From OLB16 sp964422415 (GTDB taxonomy: Bacteria > Hinthialibacterota > Hinthialibacteria > OLB16), in assembly GCA_964422415.1 (NCBI GenBank), contig CAYRBI010000002.1, positions 55,730 through 119,729 on the forward strand: DNA of 64,000 nucleotides, read 5' to 3'. Positions within the stretch are counted from its first letter, which is position 1. Every line of letters begins with the position of its first letter. This document shows, piece by piece, positions 7,767 to 16,544 of this stretch. A program made the translations under genes and the position numbers. The notes under the pieces were generated by a model, which saw only the letters and a program-made list of their open reading frames with translations, was not told the DNA's origin and ran no database searches.

Positions 7767-9203
7767 GTGAAGATCCTCCCTCAACACTCCACAGTCTCCT
7801 CCCCTGTTGTCTTTGGTAAGGCCCATATCATCTCACTGGGTTGTCCCAAGAACCTTGTCGATACAGAGCGGTATGTGGCTATCCTGGAAAGCCAGGGATA
7901 CACGCTAACAGACTCTTTGGAGGAGGCGGACCTTATTCTTCTAAACACCTGTGCTTTCATCGATCAAGCCAAGAAGGAATCCCTTGCGATGCTTTTCGAG
8001 GTGGCCGCGGACAAACGTGAGGATCAACGTCTGGTGGTGGCGGGATGTCTGGTAGACCGCTACCGCGCGGAGCTCGAAGCCGGAATACCCGAGGTGGATC
8101 TGTGGACTGACCTGAACCATTTCTCCGAGGCTCCAGATGAGTTCGCGGCTCTCTCCCCGGTGGTCCTGCCAAAGGGATTCCTTCCACTCTCCACTCTCCC
8201 CGGCCAATCTACGAATAGGATTCCCTGGGCCTCCTTCCAACGCAAATCACTGACCCGGAGCCATTCAGTCTATTTGAAAATCTCCGAGGGGTGTGGCCAC
8301 ACCTGCGGGTTTTGCTCGATACCCTCCTTCAAGGGGCCCCAGCGGAGTGTTCCCCTCGAAACTCTCTTAAATGAGGCGTGTTTTTTGGCGGATCAGGGAG
8401 CCCGCGAAATCACACTCATTGGACAAGATACGGTCGCCTATGGAAGAGACCTTGCTTCCGGCGGATCCACTCATGTCCGCCTGCTGTTGGAACGTTTGAA
8501 TGAGATTGATGGGGTTGAATGGATCCGTGTCCTCTACACCTATCCCACGCGGCTGGCGGATGAGATCGAGTGGGCCTACCGGAATCTACCCAAGTGCCTC
8601 CCCTATCTCGATCTGCCTTTACAACACCTCTCGGACAGTGTGCTCGAAAGAATGCGCCGTGGAACCCCCTACACCCATATCCATGAACATGTGAAGCGGC
8701 TGAGAGAGGCGGTGCCACAGCTGGTAATCAGATCCACCTGCATCGTAGGTTTTCCAGGAGAAACACCGAAGGACTTTCAGCTCTTGCGGGAACGCTTTAC
8801 TGAGCTGGAGGTGGATCACTTGGGAGTCTTCCGTTATTCGGATGAAGAGGGCACTCCAGCCCTCAGCCTGGACCATAAGGTTACCCAGCGGACCGCCGGG
8901 AAGCGTTATCGTGTAATGACCGAATGGGCGGCGGAGTTTTGCCAGGAGCGGGCTCTGCAACGTGTGGGCAGTAACTGCAGGATCCTGGTGGACCACCCCT
9001 GTGACTGTCCGGAGGAAATATTTCCGGAAGCTGCTGGGCGGGGTCAATCCTGGTGGTGTGGACGGTGGTATGGTCAAGCCCCGGAGATCGATGGAGTGGT
9101 GTTTTTTCCTTCCTCAACCGCCCAGGCAGGTGACTTTGTGAGCGTTCAGTTGGAAGATGTTCTCTACCCGGACTATTGGGCTCTTCCCGTAGGTGATGCC
9201 TGA
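7767..9203 (+). CDS. rimO: Ribosomal protein uS12 methylthiotransferase
   Basis: RimO adds a methylthio group to Asp of ribosomal protein uS12 using two iron-sulfur clusters and S-adenosylmethionine. The N-terminal cluster-binding domain has SLGCPKNLVDTE (Cys26), LNTCAF and AGCLVDR; the radical-SAM motif is EGCGHTCGFC (Cys176, Cys180, Cys183); a TRAM-like domain ends the protein. SLGCPKN distinguishes RimO from MiaB. The frame has an ATG at 7707, but the terminator at 7722-7754 would lie inside that version. The GTG at 7767, 6 nt after AGGAA (7756-7760), is therefore preferred, giving 478 residues. Two membrane-protein genes follow closely. Confidence 0.9.
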   Translation: MKILPQHSTVSSPVVFGKAHIISLGCPKNLVDTERYVAILESQGYTLTDSLEEADLILLNTCAFIDQAKKESLAMLFEVAADKREDQRLVVAGCLVDRYRAELEAGIPEVDLWTDLNHFSEAPDEFAALSPVVLPKGFLPLSTLPGQSTNRIPWASFQRKSLTRSHSVYLKISEGCGHTCGFCSIPSFKGPQRSVPLETLLNEACFLADQGAREITLIGQDTVAYGRDLASGGSTHVRLLLERLNEIDGVEWIRVLYTYPTRLADEIEWAYRNLPKCLPYLDLPLQHLSDSVLERMRRGTPYTHIHEHVKRLREAVPQLVIRSTCIVGFPGETPKDFQLLRERFTELEVDHLGVFRYSDEEGTPALSLDHKVTQRTAGKRYRVMTEWAAEFCQERALQRVGSNCRILVDHPCDCPEEIFPEAAGRGQSWWCGRWYGQAPEIDGVVFFPSSTAQAGDFVSVQLEDVLYPDYWALPVGDA

Positions 9204-9221
9204 CCCGGAACTAAGACACCC

Positions 9222-11339
9222 ATGCCCTCAAACCCAACATCCTCCGGAGTCCACCCGCCGCCGCGTCCGCAACTTGGGACTTGGATTGGGTTGGTTATTG
9301 TGGTTCTCATGGCGGGTTGTTGTCTCGGAGGCTTTGTGATGGTCTCCGCGCAATCGGGAATCAACACTCCTTTCCTGTTCAATACCGGTGAAGCGTGGGT
9401 GGCGTTCTGCGCACGGATCCCCTTGCTGGGAATTCCTTTCAGGCATTGGCAAGAGATATCTCAACCCCAGCTGACACTTCTCTTCCCTGGTTTGCTCGTA
9501 GGGGGACTGGGCTGTGTGGTGGTCTGGTTCTGGTTGAGTTTGGGTGCCGCCTGGCAGAACTCCAACCTCTTCTCTCCCGCTCTCCGGCGGTTGGGCTGGT
9601 CCCTGATGCCGCTTATCCTGTATGGACCCCTGGGACTGATGAATTGCCAGGGAGAGACCTGGTTTGGTCATGTATGCGTAATGCTTCCCTTCGCGGTCAC
9701 AGCCTTCCTCCTGGCATGGATGATTCGAAAAACCCGGGAGGAGGCTCTCGGGGACACTGTCCGCATCAGGGAACAGGAAGAGGGAGAGAGCGTTCTGGCG
9801 GGAATCCTGGTCTGGATGGCCGCTCTCATGGCCTTCCTGCTCTGGGCCTCGTTCTCGCTGCTCCGTCACAACAACTACCATAGTCATGGATATGACATGG
9901 CCCTGATAAACCACCCACTCTGCCGTTTTGTGATGGGCGATGGCATGGACACCTCGCTGCTGCTCTCCGGAAATGGCTCTTTGATTCAACCCCTTTCTCC
10001 GTTCCTCTTCGTACTCTCACCCCTGTATTACTTTGGGCCCCATCCAGAAACTCTCCTGCTGGTTCAAGCCGCCGCGGTGGCCTTCGCTGCTGTTCCTCTG
10101 TATGGCCTGGCGAAACAGTTCCTGGGTAGTTCTTGGGCCGCCTGTGCGATCGCGTTGTGTTATCTCCTCCTACCCGGCCTGTCGGAGGGAATCTACTCCG
10201 ACTTTCATACCCAATCCGTAGCCCCATTCCTGTTCTTCTGGTTCGCCAGGGAGACAGTCCGGCCCGGTTCACGACGATGGTGGGTGCCCATGGTCCTAGT
10301 GTGGCTGGTCTCGGAGACTCTCTTTCTCTATACCCTCGCATGGGGTGTCTTCCTGTTGGTCAAGGCGGTAGTAAAAAGGGCACACCCTTCACGGGCAACC
10401 GCTATTGGGATTGCTTCACTAGTGGTCTTCCTCTCACTCGTTTACCCCAGCGTAATGTATGGATACCTGCAACCCAGGCTCTATCCCAATGCCACAGCGG
10501 AAACCTGTTTCGTGGAACGGTACAAGGATTTTCTACCAGAGTGGATGAACCCCGCCAGCAAGGGACTTCCGGATTTGGTCTGGAATATTGCATCTAATCC
10601 GCTTATTGCTCTCTCGCTGATCTTTGATCCCCAACGCCTGGAGGTCTTCCTGCGTTATTGGGGAGGAGTGATGTTCCTGCCCCTGTGGAATCCCATGGCC
10701 TGGCTCCCGCTCGCGGCGGTGATGGAGAATACCCTTTCAAGCGATGGTTTTATGTTCACTTGGGCGGGAGCCAGTGGCTTCGCCCCGATGATGATGACCG
10801 CTGTAGCGATGGTGATCTCGCTGGCTCTCTTGCGGAGATGGCGTTCCTCACGAGGTTGGGTAACTCCACTCAGTTGGGTGATGTTATTCTCCTCGTTGGT
10901 GTGGTGGATGGGTGATTATGCCACCCGGTCCATGAGCCCCCCGCCCTGGGTGCGCTATGCGGTTAGAATGGCGCCAGAGGGAACCACGAATATCCTCAGC
11001 ACCCAGCTGGTTCTGGGGAAGAGTGTCTCCGCACAATCACATCTGGTACCACATCTGGTACATGAATCGCAGATCTATCTGCTTCCGCCCTCTACCCCCG
11101 AGCCGGCCGAGGGTGTCCCCCCCGAGGCTCCGGAGTTTGAGTGTCTCCAACCCAAAGCGGGCTGGCCCCATTATCTCATCCTGGACCGTGTGGCCTCCAA
11201 CCCCAAGGACTGGTATAACCTCTGGTTCTTTGATCAACCCAAGATCCTGGCATGGATCGATTGGCTTGTTCAAACCGGGCGCTACCGTAAAACCCAGGCA
11301 CAAGGGACCTTGGAGATCTACGAGAGGCTGGGAGAATAA
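9222..11339 (+). CDS. DUF2079-type large membrane protein
   Basis: A 705-residue polytopic inner-membrane protein with about a dozen hydrophobic segments, beginning after a Pro-rich cytoplasmic start (first segment WIGLVIVVLMAGCCLGGFV). The motif HSHGYDMALINHPLCRF near residue 220 and SDFHTQSVAPFLFFW near 330 resemble DUF2079 proteins, a family with GT-C-glycosyltransferase-like topology and no assigned reaction. A soluble, probably periplasmic domain occupies the last 100 residues. It starts 18 nt after rimO and is followed 4 nt later by a second membrane protein, so the pair probably acts together in the envelope. Confidence 0.78.
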   Translation: MPSNPTSSGVHPPPRPQLGTWIGLVIVVLMAGCCLGGFVMVSAQSGINTPFLFNTGEAWVAFCARIPLLGIPFRHWQEISQPQLTLLFPGLLVGGLGCVVVWFWLSLGAAWQNSNLFSPALRRLGWSLMPLILYGPLGLMNCQGETWFGHVCVMLPFAVTAFLLAWMIRKTREEALGDTVRIREQEEGESVLAGILVWMAALMAFLLWASFSLLRHNNYHSHGYDMALINHPLCRFVMGDGMDTSLLLSGNGSLIQPLSPFLFVLSPLYYFGPHPETLLLVQAAAVAFAAVPLYGLAKQFLGSSWAACAIALCYLLLPGLSEGIYSDFHTQSVAPFLFFWFARETVRPGSRRWWVPMVLVWLVSETLFLYTLAWGVFLLVKAVVKRAHPSRATAIGIASLVVFLSLVYPSVMYGYLQPRLYPNATAETCFVERYKDFLPEWMNPASKGLPDLVWNIASNPLIALSLIFDPQRLEVFLRYWGGVMFLPLWNPMAWLPLAAVMENTLSSDGFMFTWAGASGFAPMMMTAVAMVISLALLRRWRSSRGWVTPLSWVMLFSSLVWWMGDYATRSMSPPPWVRYAVRMAPEGTTNILSTQLVLGKSVSAQSHLVPHLVHESQIYLLPPSTPEPAEGVPPEAPEFECLQPKAGWPHYLILDRVASNPKDWYNLWFFDQPKILAWIDWLVQTGRYRKTQAQGTLEIYERLGE

Positions 11340-11343
11340 ATCC

Positions 11344-13893
11344 GTGATCGAGTTTCTCACACAGGGAAGGTGGCAGACACGGCTGCTGGCGGGAATTGGG
11401 TTCCTGATCGTGGTGGTCCAATGGTGGGGAGTGCCCTGTCTACCAGCTGCATGGACTGAAAAATGGCTCTGGGCGTTGGATTCCGCCCGGGGTTTTCCAG
11501 CCTGGTTCCAGGTAGTTTTTCCCATCTTTCTGCTGCTGGTTCCGCTACGTTCCTGGCTGGAGCCCATGTTCGAGCGTCTCTCCCGTGATCCTTCACGCAT
11601 TTTGAATGTCGCCTTGATGACCCTGGTGATGGGCGGGTTATTCTGGGTCTTCCGTGTGGGAATCCTCTGCCTGGGTGATGCCCGGCTCATCATGGATTAC
11701 TTTGTCGCGCTGACCAATTATGCCTCGGTACGCGAACCCCTTGAGTCGATCCTGCACACCGAATTCGCGCGTTATTTGTTTCACCGTTATGGAGTCCATC
11801 CGCAGACCAGTTTCCAGGTGCTTTCCTGCTTGTGGGGGATGCTGGTGGTGGCTCTTGCGGGCCTCCGTCTCTCCAGCTGGGGTAGAGAAAGACAATCCTA
11901 TCTCGCGTGGTTATGGCTTCTTTTGTTGACTGGGCCGGTCCATCTCTTCTTCGGCTATATCGAGTGGTACACCCAGTTCACGGCGGGCCTGATTCTCTTC
12001 GAGGTCTGTGGTGTCTCCAGTATCCTGACAGGCCAGGGGCTGACGCTGGCGCTGGGGGGCTTGGTGCTGGCCTGTTGCAGCCACATGGTGGGCTTCGGTT
12101 TTCTTCCCGCTGGTCTTCTTTTGATCTGCATGTCCTTGCCGGGGCGGCGGAGAGTGGTGGCGCTGGTAGTGTTCCTCCTGTCGCTCAGCGCGGCCACCAC
12201 TCTCATCATGCTGTGGATCCGCACCCAGATGGTCTTCGATCACAGCGTGAAGGCCACCATGCGTCTCTTCACCACCCTTTTGCCCCTCATGCGGGCGGAC
12301 AATCCCGATAATCCCCCCGGTTCCTGGCAATATCCCTGGCTCTCTCCCAATCACCTTGCGGATCTCTTCAATGAGATCCTCCTCTGTGGGCTGTTCCCCG
12401 TAATGCTTCTAGCGGCTGCGTGTCCCTTCCAAGCATTACTTCGTCAGACCAAGTCCGCGCTGACCTCGCCCTGGCGGCTGCTCGGAGGAACAGAGCAGGA
12501 TCGGGAGTCCTCTGGCCAGGAGGATCTGACCAGAGAGCGATTGATTGTTTTCTTTCTTCCACAGTTACTCCTGGGGGGAGCGTTCCTCCTCATCTGGAAC
12601 CCCTGGTTGGGCTTCCCGGCGGACTGGGACCTGTTCTCTTTCTTTGCGTGGCCGCTGCTGATGGCCGCTTTAGTAGGGGTGGCGGGCTGGTGCACATGGG
12701 AAGAACGGCGAGGACTGCTCTGGTTGGCGGGGATTCCGGCTGGTTCGGTGGTGGGGGCTTGGATCTTGTTCTATCACCAAGGCTCGCTCCCCATCAGCGC
12801 CGAGGTGAAGGCGGAATTCACTGGTGGTTTGGCCAACTTGCGCTGGGAGGAGGCCCAGCAGGCGGTTGAGAAAGGAGATTGGCCGCTGGCCTTCATGAAG
12901 ACCGAAGCAGTCATGGCGGAAGACCCAGTACGAATCCCAGAATGCCTCGCTCTGATGGGCACACCGGTGGTGCAACGTATGTCCGATCAATGGCCGGAGT
13001 TGAATCAGGTCACCCGCATGGCCTGTGACATGGAGGTCATTTCCGCCTCGCCGGTACGCCGCCTATTAGTCATGGACAGTTGGGGACGCATCTTTCTGTG
13101 GGAGGGAGGAATCTTCAAAGATTGGGAGATGCAGGGGATTCCGGGATTGCCCGAGCACCATGCCGTGGCCATGGAAATGGCTCCCTGGAAAAAAGCAGCG
13201 GTGATCCTGCGTGATGATGGCGCGATGTATGAAGTTCCCGCTCCCGGTTGGATCGACTCCCTTCCCGAGGTTCCCCTACAGACCTGGTTGACCGATCCGC
13301 CACTCGATCATGGACCCCATCCGGTGGGGAACCTCCTATATGACTACGCACGCCTCCCCCTCCATCCCACGCGGAAGGCTGTAGATCTGGTAGCGGATCT
13401 GAAAAACCAGCGCCTAGTAGTGCTCGATAACACAGGGGATCTAGTGACCGATCAACCAGGGCGGGGTTTCCAGGTGGAGAAGAAAGCCTCGTATACCAGC
13501 ATCGATGTGGAGCTGGACCGGGAGGGGCAACTTGCCTTCATTGGAGATTATTTCGGGACATTGAAAGCCTGGCCGGGCGGAGAATCACCGGTAAAAACTG
13601 GATTCGATTTCTACTGGCCGGCCATTGCCGATTATGAGACCGCACGCGGCGGAGAAGAAATGTATGTGCTCGATGTCCAGGGAGGGGTGTTTCCCTTTAC
13701 ACGTGGTGGGGCTCCGTCGATCGATCCATTCAAAATGCGCCATTTCTCCCCCCGTGGCGAGCCCGAGGCCTACACCCCCTACCTCACCTCCCCCAATCCT
13801 TTCTTCTGTGACATCGAATTGGTGCCGGGTAAAAAGGCTTATTACCGGATGCTGTGGAATTTCAGGATTTACCTGGGGATACAACAGGAATAG
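11344..13893 (+). CDS. Large membrane protein with C-terminal propeller-like periplasmic domain
   Basis: I do not recognise a named family. The GTG at 11344 begins 4 nt after the upstream stop, with GGGAG about 10 nt before it, giving 849 residues. Residues 1-480 hold roughly twelve hydrophobic segments in GT-C-like style, with an early acidic loop motif LGDARLIMDYF and FFGYIEWYTQF. Residues about 485-849 are soluble, with repeated blade-like motifs such as RRLLVMDSWGRIFLWEGG, KAAVILRDDGAMYEVP and AFIGDYFGTLKAWPGG that suggest a beta-propeller. The in-frame stretch upstream of 11344 overlaps the preceding gene and is not coding. Confidence 0.72.
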   Translation: MIEFLTQGRWQTRLLAGIGFLIVVVQWWGVPCLPAAWTEKWLWALDSARGFPAWFQVVFPIFLLLVPLRSWLEPMFERLSRDPSRILNVALMTLVMGGLFWVFRVGILCLGDARLIMDYFVALTNYASVREPLESILHTEFARYLFHRYGVHPQTSFQVLSCLWGMLVVALAGLRLSSWGRERQSYLAWLWLLLLTGPVHLFFGYIEWYTQFTAGLILFEVCGVSSILTGQGLTLALGGLVLACCSHMVGFGFLPAGLLLICMSLPGRRRVVALVVFLLSLSAATTLIMLWIRTQMVFDHSVKATMRLFTTLLPLMRADNPDNPPGSWQYPWLSPNHLADLFNEILLCGLFPVMLLAAACPFQALLRQTKSALTSPWRLLGGTEQDRESSGQEDLTRERLIVFFLPQLLLGGAFLLIWNPWLGFPADWDLFSFFAWPLLMAALVGVAGWCTWEERRGLLWLAGIPAGSVVGAWILFYHQGSLPISAEVKAEFTGGLANLRWEEAQQAVEKGDWPLAFMKTEAVMAEDPVRIPECLALMGTPVVQRMSDQWPELNQVTRMACDMEVISASPVRRLLVMDSWGRIFLWEGGIFKDWEMQGIPGLPEHHAVAMEMAPWKKAAVILRDDGAMYEVPAPGWIDSLPEVPLQTWLTDPPLDHGPHPVGNLLYDYARLPLHPTRKAVDLVADLKNQRLVVLDNTGDLVTDQPGRGFQVEKKASYTSIDVELDREGQLAFIGDYFGTLKAWPGGESPVKTGFDFYWPAIADYETARGGEEMYVLDVQGGVFPFTRGGAPSIDPFKMRHFSPRGEPEAYTPYLTSPNPFFCDIELVPGKKAYYRMLWNFRIYLGIQQE

Positions 13894-13904
13894 ACCAGCC
13901 CGGA

Positions 13905-14885
13905 TTACATCCCCTCCCGCACACACCGGGCGACCTCGGCCAGCCCAGCCTCCAGCGGACGGAAGGTATACCCCAGTTCGCGTACCGCTTTGTAGCAGTC
14001 ATATGCCCAGTGATACCGGTAAGCTTCCGCCACGCCACGGGAGACCTGGGGTGTGACCCCAGTCAACCGCGCCACACATTCGCTGATCCAGCCAAAGCCC
14101 TTGAGCAGGGGGATGGGTACATGCAGCCGGGGTGGTTTCACCCCTAGCAACCGTCCCAATGTTTCAAAGGTCTCTTCAATGGTGGCTACTGGTCCCCCCA
14201 GAATGTAGTCGCCACCCGTGGTGCCCTTCTCCGCCGCCGCGATATGCCCCGCCACCACATCCTCGATATAGGAGAAGGTCCACTTTTGCTGGCCATTCCC
14301 AGGAACACCCGGTAGCCGGTGACGGTACATGTCACGCGCCATGCCAGTGATGTGATTCCCCTCGGTCATGGGGCCGGGACCATAGATCAAGCCTGGATAT
14401 AGTATCACCGCATCGAGTCCCTGTTGGATTCCCTCCATCACCACCCGGTGGGCAATTGTTTTGGTACGTTCATACTCGGTGCAGAAATCCGGCATGGGGT
14501 GCTGGTGGGATTCATCTACTGGCTGGGGACCCGTAGGACCCAACGCGAAGAAAGAGGAGGTGTAGATCATCCGGCAGCCAAGGGCACGGGCCACACGGGC
14601 GACATTCGTGGTCCCCTCGACATTGATCCTGTCGAATAAACTGTTGTCTGGAACCCAGATCTTGACCAGGGCTGCGGTATGGAAGATCCGTCCACACCCC
14701 TCCGCCGCGCGTTCCAGCGTCGCGGGAATGAGGATATCCCCCTCGCGCAGCGACACCTCAATGGGAAGACTTTTGGTATTGCTGAAACGGCGGTGTAGCA
14801 CACGCACCTCATCGCCCCGCGCCAATAGCGCCTTCACCAGCAGACTGCCCAGATACCCGGTTCCCCCGGTGACCAGTGAGATCAT
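13905..14885 (-). CDS. NAD(P)-dependent epimerase/dehydratase (extended SDR)
   Basis: A 326-residue Rossmann enzyme. The dinucleotide motif TGGTGYLG is at residues 6-13, and the catalytic YxxxK appears as YERTK near residue 138, with the preceding serine in YTSSFFALG. The overall pattern, including VILYPGLIYGPG and WTFSYIEDVVAGHI, resembles NAD-dependent sugar epimerases and dihydroflavonol-reductase-like SDRs such as the HpnA group. The exact substrate cannot be told; no hopanoid genes are nearby. It converges on the preceding membrane-protein gene with 11 nt between the stops. Confidence 0.82.
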   Translation of the reverse strand: MISLVTGGTGYLGSLLVKALLARGDEVRVLHRRFSNTKSLPIEVSLREGDILIPATLERAAEGCGRIFHTAALVKIWVPDNSLFDRINVEGTTNVARVARALGCRMIYTSSFFALGPTGPQPVDESHQHPMPDFCTEYERTKTIAHRVVMEGIQQGLDAVILYPGLIYGPGPMTEGNHITGMARDMYRHRLPGVPGNGQQKWTFSYIEDVVAGHIAAAEKGTTGGDYILGGPVATIEETFETLGRLLGVKPPRLHVPIPLLKGFGWISECVARLTGVTPQVSRGVAEAYRYHWAYDCYKAVRELGYTFRPLEAGLAEVARCVREGM

Positions 14886-14964
14886 GCGGGAAGTTTGGCG
14901 GATTTTGGGTGGAACGCAAACCCCGCCGGTGAAAAGTCTAGAAAAAGGGGAAGTGAGAAGCGGT

Positions 14965-16179
14965 CTATGCCTCCTCTGGCAATGGCAGCAGGAGGAAACG
15001 GTTCACCAGCAGCCCCAAGGCTCCACAGGTGGCGATGATGGCGGCCATCGGTAGGGCGGATCCATTATCGAGTAGTCCCACCACCAGCGTGGCAAGTGAG
15101 GCGGTGGTGAATTGCAGAGTACCCATGAGCGCCGAGGCGGTTCCAGCGATTTCACCATGCGGTTCCATCGCCAGTGCGGTAGCATTGGGCATGATGAATC
15201 CTCCACAGAACAGATAGCAGACCAATGAAATGGCGATTCCCAGCAGCCCGCCAAAACCGGTCACCGCCACCACCAACAGAATGATCCCCGCGCAACATTG
15301 GATCAGGGTGGCATTACGCAGCACCTTGCGTGTGTCAAAACCATTCAGTAAGTGGCCATTGGTCTGCGAGGCGATCATCAATCCGACCGCATTCAATCCG
15401 AAGAACCAGCCAAAGTGCTGCGGGGTGACATGATGGAGGTTGATGAACACAAAGGGCGAGCCGGTGATGTAAGCGAAGAGTCCCCCCAGACTGATCCCAC
15501 CCGCCAGCGAATGCGCCAGGAACTCACGGTTACGCAGGAGATGGGTGTACATCCCTGTCACTTTGCTCAACGTGAAGGGTTCGCTGGTATTGGAATCATG
15601 AGATTCACGCAGACGGAAATGGACCGCCGCGATGGAGGCGGTTCCATAGGCCGCCAAGAACCAGAACACCGCTGTCCAGCCGAACCAGGCGAGCATGTAG
15701 CCTCCGATCAGAGGCCCTACCATGGGGGCGATACCTGAGACCAGCATGAGTGTGGCGTAAACCCGTAAGGTCTCCGAGGGTGGGAAGAGATCCCGGACCA
15801 TGGCGCGCGCGATCACACCTCCCGCACAAGCCCCCACCGCCTGGAGGAAACGCATCCCCGCCATAAAGGAGGCTGTCGGCGCAAGCACACACCCTACCGA
15901 GGCCACCACAAAAAGCGAGGTTCCCAGATGCAGCACCGGCTTGCGTCCATACCGGTCGGCGACCGGGCCATAGATGGCCTGACCCACCGCAAATCCGAGA
16001 AAAAAAGTGGTAATGGTCAGCTGCAGGTCCGAGGTCTGAGCATTGAATACCTTCGCCAGCGTGGGCATCGAGGGCAGGTACATGTCGGTAGCCAGCGGTG
16101 CAAAGGCGCATAGCGAACCAAGAATGACAAGCAGTTCTATATTGGTCCAACTGGAGAGTTGGACATTTTCCGAGGACAT
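14965..16179 (-). CDS. Bcr/CflA-type multidrug efflux MFS transporter
   Basis: A 404-residue, twelve-helix major facilitator protein that would export drugs by proton antiport. Helix 1 carries FAPLATDMYLPSMPTL, typical of the Bcr/CflA subfamily. The MFS loop 2-3 motif is GPVADRYGRKPVLHLG, and helix 5 has the antiporter pattern VSGIAPMVGPLIGG. The ATG at 16179 is chosen because GAGAGAA lies about 5 nt upstream; a TTG four codons earlier is less likely. It is transcribed in the same direction as the epimerase, 79 nt away. Confidence 0.88.
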   Translation of the reverse strand: MSSENVQLSSWTNIELLVILGSLCAFAPLATDMYLPSMPTLAKVFNAQTSDLQLTITTFFLGFAVGQAIYGPVADRYGRKPVLHLGTSLFVVASVGCVLAPTASFMAGMRFLQAVGACAGGVIARAMVRDLFPPSETLRVYATLMLVSGIAPMVGPLIGGYMLAWFGWTAVFWFLAAYGTASIAAVHFRLRESHDSNTSEPFTLSKVTGMYTHLLRNREFLAHSLAGGISLGGLFAYITGSPFVFINLHHVTPQHFGWFFGLNAVGLMIASQTNGHLLNGFDTRKVLRNATLIQCCAGIILLVVAVTGFGGLLGIAISLVCYLFCGGFIMPNATALAMEPHGEIAGTASALMGTLQFTTASLATLVVGLLDNGSALPMAAIIATCGALGLLVNRFLLLPLPEEA

Positions 16180-16341
16180 TCGTTCTCTCAACTGATGAGG
16201 TGGCTGACGTCGGAAGGGTGGTGATACTCCAAGTTAATGGGGTGAACTCATACCCAACAGCGGCGCGACGAGAAGTATTATTTCACGGAATGGTGTGGGT
16301 GGGTAAGGAGGGAGGGGAATACACATTCATACCCTCCATTG

Positions 16342-16515
16342 TCAGTTGTTAGCCGGAGGTAAGGCAACAGTTTTTGATCGTTATCTTACCATTCAATGCC
16401 GCCACCCCCGGTGTGTAATGAATAGAGAACACCCTACACCGAACCACCGGGGGCGGCGGCATTGAACCAAGACAATTGACGAAGCGCCGTTGCCTTGCCA
16501 CCGGCTAACAACTGA
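16342..16515. repeat. Long imperfect inverted repeat (174 bp), MITE-like
   Basis: Outer arms 16342-16368 and 16489-16515 match at about 25 of 27 positions (TCAGTTGTTAGCCGG at the left). Inner arms 16392-16413 and 16445-16466 match at 21 of 22 (TTCAATGCCGCC). The element lies between the MFS start and the end of the next minus-strand gene, contains no open frame, and differs in sequence from repeat families A and B. The rest of 16180-16544 shows nothing else I can name. Confidence 0.75.
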
Positions 16516-16544
16516 TAACAGACTGGAGATCTGTTCTCTCTCTT

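Noticed and set aside
10957..11343. In-frame 5' extension of the second large membrane protein
   Set aside because: It overlaps the DUF2079 gene in another frame, has no hydrophobic or family character, and the GTG at 11344 fits the operon spacing.
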